Both the position numbers and the translations under genes were made by a program. A stretch of DNA of 64,000 nt, taken from Dokdonella fugitiva. Its GTDB lineage: Bacteria; Pseudomonadota; Gammaproteobacteria; Xanthomonadales; Rhodanobacteraceae. The stretch's first letter is position 1. Every line of letters begins with the position of its first letter. The DNA lies in assembly GCF_004342425.1 (NCBI RefSeq), contig NZ_SLWQ01000007.1, positions 186,001 through 250,000 on the forward strand, read 5' to 3'. This document shows, piece after piece, positions 34,982 to 46,260 of this stretch. The notes beneath the pieces are model-generated. The model had not been told where the DNA came from. It searched no databases and was given only the letters and a program-made list of their open reading frames with translations.

Positions 34982-37033
34982 ATGTCGTATACCACCGATG
35001 GCATCCGGAACATCGCGCTCGCAGGCCAAGCGGGCGCCGGCAAAACCACGCTGTTCGAAGCCCTGCTGCATGCCGGCGGCGCGATCCAGACGGCAGGCTC
35101 CGTCGAAAAGGGCACGACCGTGTCCGACCACGACCCGATGGAAAGGGAGCGCAAGCATTCGATGGCGGCCTCGATCGCCTCGATCGATGCCGGTGAAGTG
35201 CACGTCAACCTCGTCGACACGCCCGGATTCCCGGAATTCCGCGGCCCCACGCTGTCGGCGCTCGCCGCGGTGGAAACCTGCGCGATCGTCATCGACGCGA
35301 CCAGCGGCGTCGCGCATTCGACGCGTCGCCTGATGGAGCGCGCGAAGGAGCGCGGCCTGTGCCGCGTACTCATCGTCAACAAGATCGACCACGAAGGCGT
35401 CGACCTCGAGGGCGTGGTCGAGATGCTGCGCGACGAATTCGGCAGCGAGTGCCTGCCGATCAACCTGCCCGCTGGCAAGGGCACGACGGTGGTCGACTGC
35501 TTCTTCCAGCCGCAGGGCGACGGCGTCGACTTCTCCTCGGTCGCCGACGCGCACCAGCACATCATCGACCAGGTAGTCGAGGTCAACGAGACGGTGATGG
35601 GCCACTACCTCGACGACGGCGAGGCCGGCCTGTCCGGCCAGGAACTGCACGACGCGTTCGAGCAGTGCCTGCGCGAAGGCCATCTCGTGCCGATCTGCTT
35701 CGTGTCCGCGCGCAGCGGCGCCGGCGTCAGGGAGCTGCTGCAGCTCGCGGAAAAGTTGCTGCCGAACCCGAAGGAAGGCAATCCGCCGCCGTTCGAGAAG
35801 GGCCGCGGCGCCGACGCGCAGCGCATCGAGGCCGAGCCGGACCCGAGGAAGCACGTGATCGCCGACGTGTTCAAGATCGTCAATGACCCCTTCGTCGGCA
35901 AGCTCAGCGTGTTCCGCGTCTACCAGGGCACGGTGAGGAAGGACACGCAGCTGTTCATCGACGACGGCAAGAAGCCGTTCAAGGTCGGCCACCTGTTCAA
36001 GCTCAAGGGCAAGGACCACGTCGAGATCGAGCAGGCGATCCCCGGTGACATCGCCGCGATCGCGAAGGTCGAGGAGATCCATTTCGACGCGGTGCTGCAC
36101 GATTCGCACGACGAGGACCAGATCCACCTCAAGCCGCTCGACTTCCCGCAACCGATGTTCGGCCTCGCCGTGCAGCCCGCGCACAAGGGCCAGGAGCAGA
36201 AGCTGAGTTCGGCGCTCGCGCGGCTCAGCGAGGAAGACCCGTGCTTCCGCGTCGAGCACAACAAGGAACTCAACGAAACGATCATCCGCGGCCTCTCCGA
36301 CCTGCATTTGAAGCTCATGCTCGATCGCATGAAGGAGCGCTACGGCGTCGAGGTGACGACGCGGCCGCCACGCATCGCCTACCGCGAAACGGTCGCCGCC
36401 AAGGCCGAAGGCCATCACCGGCACAAGAAGCAGACCGGAGGCGCCGGCCAGTTCGGCGAAGTGTTCCTGCGCATCGAGCCGCTGCCGCGCGGCGCCGGCT
36501 TCGAGTTCGCCGACGAGATCAAGGGCGGCACGATCCCCGGCCAGTTCCTGCCCGCGATCGAGAAGGGCGTGCGCCAGGTGCTCGAGCACGGCGCGATCGC
36601 CGGCTACCAGTTGCAGGACGTCAAGGTGACCGTCTACGACGGGAAATACCACGCGGTCGACTCGAAGGAAGTCGCGTTCATCGCCGCCGGCAAGAAGGCG
36701 TTCCTCGACGCGATCGCGAAGGCGCGGCCGCAGGTGCTCGAGCCGATCGTCAACCTCGACGTGACCGTGCCGAACGCGCACATGGGCGACGTCACCGGCG
36801 GCCTCGCCGGCAAGCGCGCGCGCATCAACGGCACCGATTCGCTGCGCGGCGGCGAGATCATCATCAAGGCGCAGGTGCCGCTCGCCGAGGTCACCGACTA
36901 CCAGACCGAACTCAAGGCGATGACCGGCGGCCAGGGCCGCTACGCGATCGAGTTCAGCCACTACGAGCCGGTGCCTCCGCAGGTGCAGAAGCAGCTCACC
37001 GAGGCGTACAAGCCGCGTCCGGACGAGGACTGA
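34982..37033 (+). CDS. Elongation factor G-like translational GTPase
   Basis: A 683-residue five-domain GTPase started at an ATG with a strong AGGAGG seven bases upstream. G1 is AGQAGAGKTTL, G3 is DTPGFPEFRG, G4 is NKIDHEG and G5 is SARSGAG. The order of domains (G, II, III, IV with HKKQTGGAGQFGEV, V) is that of EF-G. It belongs to the divergent EF-G-like group rather than the main fusA product: the P-loop differs from AHIDAGKTT, and the residue after DTPG is Phe, not the catalytic His of EF-G/EF-Tu. It may act in a ribosome stress or rescue role; canonical elongation is unlikely. No str-operon neighbours are present. Confidence 0.9.
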   Translation: MSYTTDGIRNIALAGQAGAGKTTLFEALLHAGGAIQTAGSVEKGTTVSDHDPMERERKHSMAASIASIDAGEVHVNLVDTPGFPEFRGPTLSALAAVETCAIVIDATSGVAHSTRRLMERAKERGLCRVLIVNKIDHEGVDLEGVVEMLRDEFGSECLPINLPAGKGTTVVDCFFQPQGDGVDFSSVADAHQHIIDQVVEVNETVMGHYLDDGEAGLSGQELHDAFEQCLREGHLVPICFVSARSGAGVRELLQLAEKLLPNPKEGNPPPFEKGRGADAQRIEAEPDPRKHVIADVFKIVNDPFVGKLSVFRVYQGTVRKDTQLFIDDGKKPFKVGHLFKLKGKDHVEIEQAIPGDIAAIAKVEEIHFDAVLHDSHDEDQIHLKPLDFPQPMFGLAVQPAHKGQEQKLSSALARLSEEDPCFRVEHNKELNETIIRGLSDLHLKLMLDRMKERYGVEVTTRPPRIAYRETVAAKAEGHHRHKKQTGGAGQFGEVFLRIEPLPRGAGFEFADEIKGGTIPGQFLPAIEKGVRQVLEHGAIAGYQLQDVKVTVYDGKYHAVDSKEVAFIAAGKKAFLDAIAKARPQVLEPIVNLDVTVPNAHMGDVTGGLAGKRARINGTDSLRGGEIIIKAQVPLAEVTDYQTELKAMTGGQGRYAIEFSHYEPVPPQVQKQLTEAYKPRPDED

Positions 37034-37123
37034 TCCGCGCCGGCCGCGCATCGCTACCCGTACCATCGTCGCGCGCCCGCGTGCGCGCGACGCTTCCGTC
37101 ACCTCCACCCGGGGAGTTACGCA

Positions 37124-37687
37124 ATGACGATTTCGCTCGTGCAGCTGTGGCTTCCGATCCTCGTCGCCGCCGTGGCCGTGTTCGTCGTGAGCAGCCTCGT
37201 CCACATGGTTTTCAAGTGGCACCTGTCCGACTACCGCGGCTTCGGCAACGAAGACGAAGTGCTCGCCGCCATCCGCAAGGGCAACCCGACGCCGGGCATC
37301 CACATGCTGCCGTACTGCAAGGACATGAAGGATTTCGCCAAGCCCGAGATGCTCGCGAAGTTCCGCGAGGGACCGACCGGCAAGTTCATCCTGCGCGCCG
37401 GCGCCGAGCCGGGCATGGGCAAGCCGCTGCTGCAATGGTTCGTGCTCTGTCTCGTGATCGCGCTGTTCTGCGCCTACCTCGGCGCGCACACGCTCGCCGC
37501 CGGCAGCCCGTTCGCACTCGTCTTCCGCGTGACCGGCACCGCGGCGTTCATGGCCTACGGCTTCGGCGCGTTCATCCAGGGCATCTGGTGGGGCCAGCCC
37601 TGGGGCGCCGTCGCCAAGGACACGCTCGACGGCATCCTCTACGCACTCGCGACCGCGGCGGCGTTCGCGTGGTTGTGGCCACGGTAA
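37124..37687 (+). CDS. Conserved four-helix membrane protein
   Basis: A 187-residue protein with GGGGAG upstream of ATG. TM helices: one at residues about 5-27 (LPILVAAVAVFVVSSLVHMVF), two or three at about 105-165, and a last at the C-terminus. Between them is a soluble loop with KGNPTPGIHMLPYC and KFREGPTGKFI. I recall no function for this type; it looks like a conserved hypothetical inner-membrane protein. Confidence 0.8.
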   Translation: MTISLVQLWLPILVAAVAVFVVSSLVHMVFKWHLSDYRGFGNEDEVLAAIRKGNPTPGIHMLPYCKDMKDFAKPEMLAKFREGPTGKFILRAGAEPGMGKPLLQWFVLCLVIALFCAYLGAHTLAAGSPFALVFRVTGTAAFMAYGFGAFIQGIWWGQPWGAVAKDTLDGILYALATAAAFAWLWPR

Positions 37688-37698
37688 GGATCGCGCAT

Positions 37699-38310
37699 GT
37701 AGGGCGGGTCGAGCCGCCAGCGGCGAGTCCCGCCGTGCACGCCGCGATGTTCGAACGCATCGCGTGATTGCGGCGGCACGCGCGTTGCGCGTACCGCCCT
37801 ACGCGGGCATGTGCGCATCGGTAACCACGTAGGGCGGGTCGAGCCGCGAAGCGGCGAGTCCCGCCGCGCACCGCCGCAATGTGCGTGCGCACCGCGGGTT
37901 TGCGGCGGCACGCGCGTTGCGCGTACCGCCCTACGCGCATCGGCAAACCTGTAGGGCGGGTCGAGCCGCGAAGCGGCGAGTCCCGCCGCGTCCCGCCGCA
38001 ATGTGCGTGCGCACCGCGGGGTTGCGGCGGCACGCGCGTTGCGCGTACCGCCCTACGCGCATCGGCAAACCTGTAGGGCGGGTCGAGCCGCGCAGCGGCG
38101 AGTCCCGCCGCGCCACGTCGCCCTGTTCGAACACACCGCGAGGTTGCGGCGGCACGCGCGTTGCGCGTACCGCCCTACGCGGGCATGTGCGCATCGGTAA
38201 CCACGTAGGGCGGGTCGAGCCGCGCAGCGGCGAGCCCCGCCGCGCCACGCCGCGATGATCGAATGCATTGCGCGATCGCGGAAGTGCGCGCTTGCGCGTA
38301 TCGCCTTTGT
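37699..38310. repeat. Tandem palindromic repeat array, left of RAYT (units 1-5)
   Basis: Units start at 37699, 37829, 37951, 38073 and 38205 and are 122-132 bp long; the fifth is degraded. Each unit begins GTAGGGCGGGTCGAGCCGCG, contains a first imperfect hairpin (GCCGCGAAGCGGCGAGTCCC), a variable 30-40 bp middle, then a second hairpin GGCGGCACGCGCGTTGCGCG ending TACCGCCCTAC, so each unit has mirror-image ends. Spacers alternate between GGGCATGTGCGCATCGGTAA and a short CATCGGCAAACCT. This is the BIME-type arrangement of REP sequences. Confidence 0.95.
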
Positions 38311-38381
38311 CCGCGATTTCGTACGAGCCCTTGCGAGGATGGTCGGCTGTTTCTTCCTCCGGCATCGCGCAAGGTCGCCCC

Positions 38382-38867
38382 ATGCCGAACTATCGACGCG
38401 CGCTGATACCCGGCGGCACGTACTTCTTCACGGTCGCGCTCGCCGATCGCCGGCTCACGCTGCTGTTGTCACACATCGATCTGCTGCGCGCCGCATACGC
38501 CGAGACGGCACGCGGCCATCCTTTCGAAACGCGAGCGATCGTCCTGCTGCCTGAGCACCTGCACGCGATCTGGACGCTGCCGCCCGGCGATTGCGATTTC
38601 TCCGGGCGGTGGAAGCTCATCAAGGAGCGATTCTCCCGTGCGGTTCGGCGAGTGGAACCCGCGCTCGGCCAGGTTTGGCAACCACGGTTCTGGGAACACG
38701 CGATCCGCGACGAACGCGATTTCGAGACGCACGCGGACTACGTGCACCGCAATCCCGTGAAGCATGGTTTCGTGCGGGACGCGATCGACTGGCCGTATTC
38801 GTCGATCCGGCGATACATCGCGCATGCACGAATCGCGTGCCGAAAGCGCGATGACTCCGAGCCGTGA
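38382..38867 (+). CDS. REP-associated tyrosine transposase (RAYT)
   Basis: A 161-residue Y1-transposase-like protein (IS200/IS605 HUH superfamily). It begins MPNYRRALIPGGTYFFTVAL, the usual RAYT start. The HUH motif is HLH at residues 59-61 (LLPEHLHAIW) and the catalytic Tyr is Y120 in HADYVHRNPVKHGF. Both hallmarks are intact. An AAGG site precedes the ATG. It lies inside a repeat unit: the left half ends near 38310 and the right half of a unit resumes at 38875. RAYTs bind and cut REP hairpins in single-stranded DNA and are thought to spread them; this one is the natural candidate for the surrounding array. Confidence 0.95.
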   Translation: MPNYRRALIPGGTYFFTVALADRRLTLLLSHIDLLRAAYAETARGHPFETRAIVLLPEHLHAIWTLPPGDCDFSGRWKLIKERFSRAVRRVEPALGQVWQPRFWEHAIRDERDFETHADYVHRNPVKHGFVRDAIDWPYSSIRRYIAHARIACRKRDDSEP

Positions 38868-38874
38868 TGCACGG

Positions 38875-39577
38875 CGCGGCGGCACGCGCTCCGCGCGTAC
38901 CGCCCTACCGGGCATGTGCGCATCGGTAACCATGTAGGGCGGGTCGAGCCGCGCAGCGGCGAGTCCCGCCGCGGCCGCCGCGATGTGCGTGCGCACCGCG
39001 GGGTTGCGGCGGCACGCGCGCTGCGCGTACCGCCCTACGCGTGCATGTGCGCATCGGTAACCACGTAGGGCGGGTCGAGCCGCGAAGCGGCGAGTCCCGC
39101 CGCGCCACGTCGCGCTGTTCGAACGCACCGCGGGGTTGCGGCGGCACGCGCGCTGCGCGTACCGCCCTACGCGGGCATGTGCGCATCGGTAACCACGTAG
39201 GGCGGGCCGAGCCGCGAAGCGGCGAGTCCCGCCGCCCCACGTCGCCCTGTTCGAACACACCGCGAGGTTGCGGCGGCACGCGCGTTGCGCGTACCGCCCT
39301 ACGCGGGCGTGTGCGCATCGGCAAACCTGTAGGGCGGGTCGAGCCGCGAAGCGGCGAGTCCCGCCGCGCCACGTCGCGCTGTTCGAACGCACCGCGGGGT
39401 TGCGGCGGCACGCGCGTTGCGCGTACCGCCCTACGCGGGCATGTGCGCATCGGTAACCATGTAGGGCGGGTCGAGCCGCGCAGCGGCGAGTCCCGCCGCG
39501 CCACGTCGCCCTGTTCGAACACACCGCGAGGTTGCGGCGGCACGCGCGTTGCGCGTACCGCCCTAGGCGGGCATGTG
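38875..39577. repeat. Tandem palindromic repeat array, right of RAYT (half unit plus units 6-10)
   Basis: A right-hand half unit (38875-38933) is followed by units starting at 38934, 39065, 39197, 39329 and 39461, spaced 131-132 bp. The last is truncated, and its CCGCCCTAG supplies the stop codon of the EamA gene at 39563. Middle segments come in two main versions (GTTCGAACACACCGCGAGG and GTTCGAACGCACCGCGGGG), so the array is a mosaic and not a simple recent amplification. Confidence 0.95.
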
Positions 39578-40483
39578 CCGTGCGGTGGGGGCGCGGGCTG
39601 CGGAGCGGTACGAGCCGATGAAGATGCCGAGCAGGGACAGCGCGACGCCGACCCAGTCGAGCGTGCGCGTCGGGCGCGCGAACAGCAGCACGTCGAGGAT
39701 GAAGCTGAGCGCGGGTTGCAGCAGGAGCAGCAGGCCGATCGTCGACGCCGGCAGTTGCGGCATCGCGCGCGTGAGCAGGACCCAGCCGAATACCTGGCCG
39801 AAGAAGGCGAGACCGAGCAGCGCGGACCAGCTCTGCGCGTCGGGGATCACGAACGACTCGCCTTCCGCCGCGGCGACGACACCGAGCACGACCGCGCTGA
39901 GCAACGAACTTACGCACAGCAGTTGCGCCGGCGCGAGCTTCACGTGCCCCGCGCGCTGCGCGTGCCGCGTCGACAGCATGTACACCGCGTAGGCGACGCC
40001 GGTGACGGCGCCGAGTACGACGCCGAGACGATACTGCGCGCCGACCGCCGACCAGTCGAGACCGACCAGGAGGTACAGCCCGACGAATGCGAGCACGATG
40101 CCGGCGAGGAAATGCCAGCCGAGCCGTTCGCGATAGATGAGCCATCCGGCGAGCGCCATCAGGAACACCTGGAAGTTGCCGAGCAGGGTCGCGAGCCCCG
40201 GGCCGACGTAGAGGATGCTCCGGTGCCACATGACGAGATCGATCGCGAACGCGGCGCCCGGAACGAGCAGCCAGCCGACCTCGGCGAGGCGCAGCCGCCG
40301 CCACTGGCCGAGCGCGACGAGGCCGCCGAGCAGCATGAGACCGCCGAACCCCATGCGATAGAAGCCCGACATCGTCGGGCCGACATGGGCGATCTTGACG
40401 AACAGGCTCGTCGTGCTGATCGCGACCGCGCCGACGATCATCTGCAGCAGCGCGCGGCGCGGCAGCTCGTGGGTGCCGTGCAT
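39563..40483 (-). CDS. EamA/RhaT family (DMT) exporter
   Basis: A 306-residue ten-helix drug/metabolite transporter with two EamA halves (first half VGAVAISTTSLFVKIAHVGP...; second half VTGVAYAVYMLSTRHAQRAG...). Members export amino acids or metabolites; the substrate is unknown. Its ATG overlaps the TGA of the GST gene by one base (TGATG), so they are co-transcribed. The TAG stop is created by the terminal bases of the adjoining repeat array. Confidence 0.9.
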   Translation of the reverse strand: MHGTHELPRRALLQMIVGAVAISTTSLFVKIAHVGPTMSGFYRMGFGGLMLLGGLVALGQWRRLRLAEVGWLLVPGAAFAIDLVMWHRSILYVGPGLATLLGNFQVFLMALAGWLIYRERLGWHFLAGIVLAFVGLYLLVGLDWSAVGAQYRLGVVLGAVTGVAYAVYMLSTRHAQRAGHVKLAPAQLLCVSSLLSAVVLGVVAAAEGESFVIPDAQSWSALLGLAFFGQVFGWVLLTRAMPQLPASTIGLLLLLQPALSFILDVLLFARPTRTLDWVGVALSLLGIFIGSYRSAARAPTARHMPA

Positions 40484-41145
40484 CAGGCGACCGCCTCGGT
40501 CGCCGCGAGGACTTCGCTCTCGGCCGCGCCGTCGCGCAGCCACTCCTGCATCGCCGGCAGTGCGAGCAACGCGTCGACCCACGGCCGCAGCGCGGGCTCG
40601 ATCGCGACGCCGTAGGTGAGGAAGCGCAGCACCACCGGTGCATACATCGCATCGGCGATCGAGAATCCGCCGAACAGGAACGGACCGCCCGCGCCGAAGC
40701 GCACGCGGCAATCGTGCCAGATCGCGAACACGCGCGCGATTTCGGCGCGCACGTCGTCGCCGTAGGCGAAGTCCGCCACGCGCCGCCGCGCATTCATCGG
40801 CATGCGCGTGCGCAGCGCGCGGAAGCCCGAGTGCATCTCGGCCGCGACCGAGCGCGCGACCGCGCGCGCCGCCGCGTCGCGCGGCCAGCCGGCGCCATCG
40901 AGGAACGTCTCGTTCACGTACTCGCAGATCGCGATCGAGTCCCACACGGTGAGCCCGCCGTGGCGCAGCGCGGGGACGCTGCGATTGGGCGACCAGTCGC
41001 CGATCTCGCGCGCGAACTCCGGCGTGTCGAGCAGCAGCCGGTGTTCGTCGAACGCGATGCCGTGATGGCGCAGCAGCAACCAGGGCCTGAGCGACCAGGA
41101 CGAATAGTTCTTGTTGCCGATGATCAGCAACGGCCGGGTGGACAT
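40483..41145 (-). CDS. Glutathione S-transferase family protein
   Basis: A 220-residue GST. Thioredoxin-like N-domain with NKNYSSWSLRPWLLL, where the first Ser of YSSW is the likely catalytic residue, cis-Pro in RSVPAL and WDSIAICEYV for the glutathione gamma-glutamyl contact. All-helical C-domain with FSIADAMYAPVVLRF. Upstream of and overlapping the EamA exporter gene. Physiological substrate unknown. Confidence 0.9.
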   Translation of the reverse strand: MSTRPLLIIGNKNYSSWSLRPWLLLRHHGIAFDEHRLLLDTPEFAREIGDWSPNRSVPALRHGGLTVWDSIAICEYVNETFLDGAGWPRDAAARAVARSVAAEMHSGFRALRTRMPMNARRRVADFAYGDDVRAEIARVFAIWHDCRVRFGAGGPFLFGGFSIADAMYAPVVLRFLTYGVAIEPALRPWVDALLALPAMQEWLRDGAAESEVLAATEAVA

Positions 41146-41182
41146 GCGGACTTGTTCCGGAAAGTGGGAGTGGAGACGGCGC

Positions 41183-41446
41183 TCAGGCCGGCATTGCCCC
41201 GCCGGCGAGGCCGTCGTGCTGCGCGCGGCGTTCGCGCAGGGCGAGGTCGATGCGGCCGGCGATAGGCGCGGCGCGTTCGACGTCGAGGTCGGCGACCATG
41301 ACCGCGACGAGGTTCCAGACGGGAAGTTCGCCGACGGCGCCGGTGAGGTATTCGCCGCTGACGAAGGCGGCAATGCCCTCGAGTTCGAGCGCGCCCTTGA
41401 CGAGGTTCGCGTCGATGATGTTCTCGGCCCGATAGACGATCTTCAT
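41183..41446 (-). CDS. DUF2007 putative signal-transducing protein
   Basis: An 87-residue protein beginning MKIVYRAENIIDANLVKGAL, with LELEGIAAFVSGEYLTGAVGELP and the VMVADLDVERA strand-helix expected for DUF2007 (ferredoxin-like, PII-like in some descriptions). Function is not established for the family. It lies 37 bp upstream of the GST gene on the same strand, so it may be the first gene of that unit. Confidence 0.82.
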   Translation of the reverse strand: MKIVYRAENIIDANLVKGALELEGIAAFVSGEYLTGAVGELPVWNLVAVMVADLDVERAAPIAGRIDLALRERRAQHDGLAGGAMPA

Positions 41447-41629
41447 TCGCGTCCCGTGGAACCGCCGCCCGGCCGTGCGGCGTGAAGGCCGGATGCCTGC
41501 GATGTGAACTTGCGTGGCGCTGGTGCACTGCGCCACGTGCCATCGCGGCCATGTGGCTATTATGCCGGCCATTGCCACCGGCCCGCGACCCCGACGACCC
41601 GCGGGCGTGCAGCCGGTGCAGAGCACGGG

Positions 41630-41944
41630 ATGAACCTGCCGTTCCACGACGACCTGCTGGCCGAGCGCATCCGTGAATGCCTCATGGAACTGCTCCACGA
41701 GCGGGGGCCGGGGCGCAGCATCTGCCCGAGCGAGGCGGCGCACCTGCTCGGCACGCGCCTCGGCTGGCGCTGGCAGGACCTCATGCGCCCGGTGCGCACG
41801 GTCGCGGTCGCGCTGGTCGAGCGCGGGCTGATCGAGGCGACCCAGCACGAGAGCGTGGTCGACATCCGCGACGTGCGCGGCCCGGTGCGCCTGCGCCTGC
41901 GCACCCTGCCCGGCGTGCGCAGCGCCAGCCTCGCCGAGGTCTGA
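41630..41944 (+). CDS. DUF3253 protein
   Basis: A 104-residue protein with a winged-helix-like fold: SICPSEAAHLLG, WRWQDLMRPVRTVAVALVERGLIE and a final beta-strand pair. This matches DUF3253. The function is unknown; DNA binding is possible. The start at 41630 follows GAGCACGGG; frame continuity upstream allows a longer form but no better site was seen. Confidence 0.78.
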   Translation: MNLPFHDDLLAERIRECLMELLHERGPGRSICPSEAAHLLGTRLGWRWQDLMRPVRTVAVALVERGLIEATQHESVVDIRDVRGPVRLRLRTLPGVRSASLAEV

Positions 41945-42069
41945 GCGGGCCGGCGACCGCATCCGCCGCGCGCGATCGCTCCGCTGGCGCGGCAAACGCA
42001 GGCTGGCGACACCCTGCTAGACTGGTGGTTTACCTTCAACCGGACGCCGCGCAGCCGCGGCGCTGACGC

Positions 42070-43803
<1,734 letters not shown>

Positions 43804-44874
43804 GGCGATGCGCCCGCGCCGCGCGAGCGGCGACGGGCGCGGTTCGACTCACGCAGGCTGCGCGATGCGGCCGAGCGACCGCTGTTGAAGTCGTCGATCG
43901 CCTGCTGGATCTCCTCGGCGCTGTTCATCACGAACGGGCCGTAACCGGCGATCGGCTCGTCGATCGGTTCGCCCGCGAGCAGCAGCAACGTCGCATCGCC
44001 GTTCGCCTCGACCTCGATCGTCGAACCCGCGCGATCGAGCACGACGAGCTGCGCCTCGCGCGCGATCTCGCTGCCGTTGACGAGCACGGTGCCGTGCAGC
44101 ACGACGAGCGCGGTCGTGTGGCCGTCATGCAGCTCGAACGCCGCGCGACGGCCAGCGGCGAGGCGCACATCCCAGACGTCGACCGGCGTGAACGTGCGCG
44201 CGGGGCCGCGCTGGCCTGCGTACTCACCCGCGATCACGCGCACGCTGCCGGCATCGCCGGGCAGCGCGACGCGCGGAATCTCCGCGTCGAGCAGGGTCTG
44301 GTACCCGGGCGCGGACATCTTGTCCTTCGCCGGCAGGTTGACCCACAGCTGCACCATCTCGAGCAGGCCGCCGCTGCGCGTGAACGCCTCGGAGTGGAAC
44401 TCCTCGTGCAGGATGCCCGATGCCGCCGTCATCCACTGCACGTCGCCCGGGCCGATGCGCCCGCCCGCGCCAGTCGAATCGCGGTGCGCGACCTCGCCTT
44501 CGTAGACGATCGTGACCGTCTCGAAGCCGCGGTGCGGATGCTCGCCGACGCCGCGCGGTCGCGCCGCCGGCTCGAACGCCATCGGCCCCGCGTAGTCGAG
44601 CAGCAGGAACGGGCTCAACGCCTGGCCGTGGCTGTTGTACGAAAACATCGAGCGCGCGGGAAACCCGTCGCCAACCCAGTGCGGCCGCGGCGCGGCCTGC
44701 ACGGCAAGAACCTTCTTCATCCCGATCTCCGACGGCTCGCCCGGACGGGCGGCCTTCTCCTGCCACCAACATAGGGCCGCCGGGCCCGACGCGGTAGTCG
44801 CCACCGCCGCGACGCGCCGTTGCCGTGGGGAAACGCTGAGCCGCCCGCGAGGACGAGGCGGTTATGATCCACGG

Positions 44875-46089
44875 ATGCCCGACATGATTCCTGCCGACGC
44901 CCTCGCCCGCTGCGCCGCCTGGATGCTGCAGGATCCGGGAACGGCCGCCGAGCTCGCGTCGATCGCCTCTCCGGACGACTTCCGCGTCGCCTTGCTCGCG
45001 GCGAATGCCCGGCGCGGACATGCGGACGACGCCGATGTGCTGGCAGCCCTCGCATTCGAGCGCGCAGCTCCGCCGTGCCCGCCGAACCGGGCGTGGCCAT
45101 CCGGGCAGCGCCGCGGCTGGCAGCCGCTCGCGCTCGAGTGGGGTGCCGACGGCGCCGAAATCGTCTGGGGCTGCGGCACGGTGGCGGACCGACCGTTCCA
45201 TGAAGAAGTCGTCGCTGCGCTGCGCTATCGCCCGTTCAACCGCTGGTTCGCGCAGCGCACGCCGCTCACGCCCGGATTCGTCGCCGAACTCGAGGCCGAC
45301 GCGTTGCCGCTCACCGGGCTGGTCCTGCACGAATCGCGCTGCGGTTCGACGCTGATCGCGCAAGCGCTGAAAGCCTGGCCGGGCACGCGCGTGATCAGCG
45401 AGCCGGGTCTGCTCGACACGGCGCTGATGGCGGCACTGTCCGGCATGGATCCCGGCGCGCGCGCGTTCCGCGGCGTGCTCGCCGCGTTGCGCCAGCCTGC
45501 GGGCGATGATGCGCGCGTCGTGATCAAGCTCGACGCGTGGCATGCGCTCGCGCTCGGTGCGCTGGGCACGCTGCTGCCCGGCGTGCCATGGCTGTTCGCT
45601 TATCGCGCGCCGCTCGAAGTGCTCGTCTCGCACGCACGCGAAGCGGGCCGCCACGTCGTGCCGGGCATGCTGCCCGAGGCCTGGCTCGCGCCGCCGGCGC
45701 CCGGCGTCGAAATCCGACCGATCGAACACGCAGCCCGCGTGCTCGGCTCGATCTGCGCGGCCGTCGTGCCGCATGCCGAGGCGGAACGCCTCGTGAACTA
45801 CGCCGAGCTCCTCGATCCCTCGTCGGACGCATTGCGGTCGCGCATCCCGCGCCTGTTCGGGCTCGATCCGACGGGCGTGGATGCGCAGCGCTACGCGGCG
45901 ACCTTCGAGCGCCATGCGAAGCGCCCTTACGAAGCCTTCGCCGACGATCGCGCCCGCAAGAACGCGGCGGTGACGGAGGCGTTGCGCGAGGTTGCGGCGC
46001 GCTGGATGGAGGCGTCGTATGGGGCGCTCGAGGCGGTTCGGTTGGGGCCAGGGCCTGGGGCATCGCGACCGAAGCCGCTACAGGGCTGA
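44875..46089 (+). CDS. Sulfotransferase-like protein
   Basis: A 404-residue protein with a PAPS-binding P-loop-like segment HESRCGSTLIAQAL near residue 152, RVISEPGLLD after it, and VIKLDAWHALALG/WLFAYRAPLEVLVSHAREAG as the 3'-phosphate-binding region. The first 130 residues form an extra domain I do not recognise. The acceptor is unknown. The C-terminal GASRPKPLQG and the stop are encoded by a family A repeat half (GCATCGCGACCGAAGCCGCT). Confidence 0.72.
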   Translation: MPDMIPADALARCAAWMLQDPGTAAELASIASPDDFRVALLAANARRGHADDADVLAALAFERAAPPCPPNRAWPSGQRRGWQPLALEWGADGAEIVWGCGTVADRPFHEEVVAALRYRPFNRWFAQRTPLTPGFVAELEADALPLTGLVLHESRCGSTLIAQALKAWPGTRVISEPGLLDTALMAALSGMDPGARAFRGVLAALRQPAGDDARVVIKLDAWHALALGALGTLLPGVPWLFAYRAPLEVLVSHAREAGRHVVPGMLPEAWLAPPAPGVEIRPIEHAARVLGSICAAVVPHAEAERLVNYAELLDPSSDALRSRIPRLFGLDPTGVDAQRYAATFERHAKRPYEAFADDRARKNAAVTEALREVAARWMEASYGALEAVRLGPGPGASRPKPLQG

Positions 46090-46174
46090 GAGCTGGGAAG
46101 GATGCGTAAGCCGGACCGAGCCGTGCGGCGGCGGATCCGGCATCGGCGCGCCTCGATCCACGGTTCTCCATCTC

Positions 46175-46247
46175 CAGGAGCGCACCCCGTGCGCGACCGC
46201 ACCATCGACCCTCGCCGCGTCACCGGTCGTCCAGGGCGCGCTCCTGC
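46175..46247. repeat. Palindromic repeat, family B (copy 3)
   Basis: Left arm CAGGAGCGCACCCCGTGCGC and right arm GTCCAGGGCGCGCTCCTG; same layout as the copy at 12544. Confidence 0.75.
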
Positions 46248-46260
46248 CGGTGTGCGCCGG

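Noticed and set aside
38905..39543. Protein-coding repeats within the palindromic array
   Set aside because: Open frames across the array encode only translated repeat (GLRRHARCAYRPT-like) on both strands; period near 132 (a multiple of 3) keeps frames open by chance.
37699..39577. CRISPR array
   Set aside because: Units are 122-132 bp with two hairpins each, spacers are not unique short sequences, and no cas genes are nearby; the RAYT gene explains it better.
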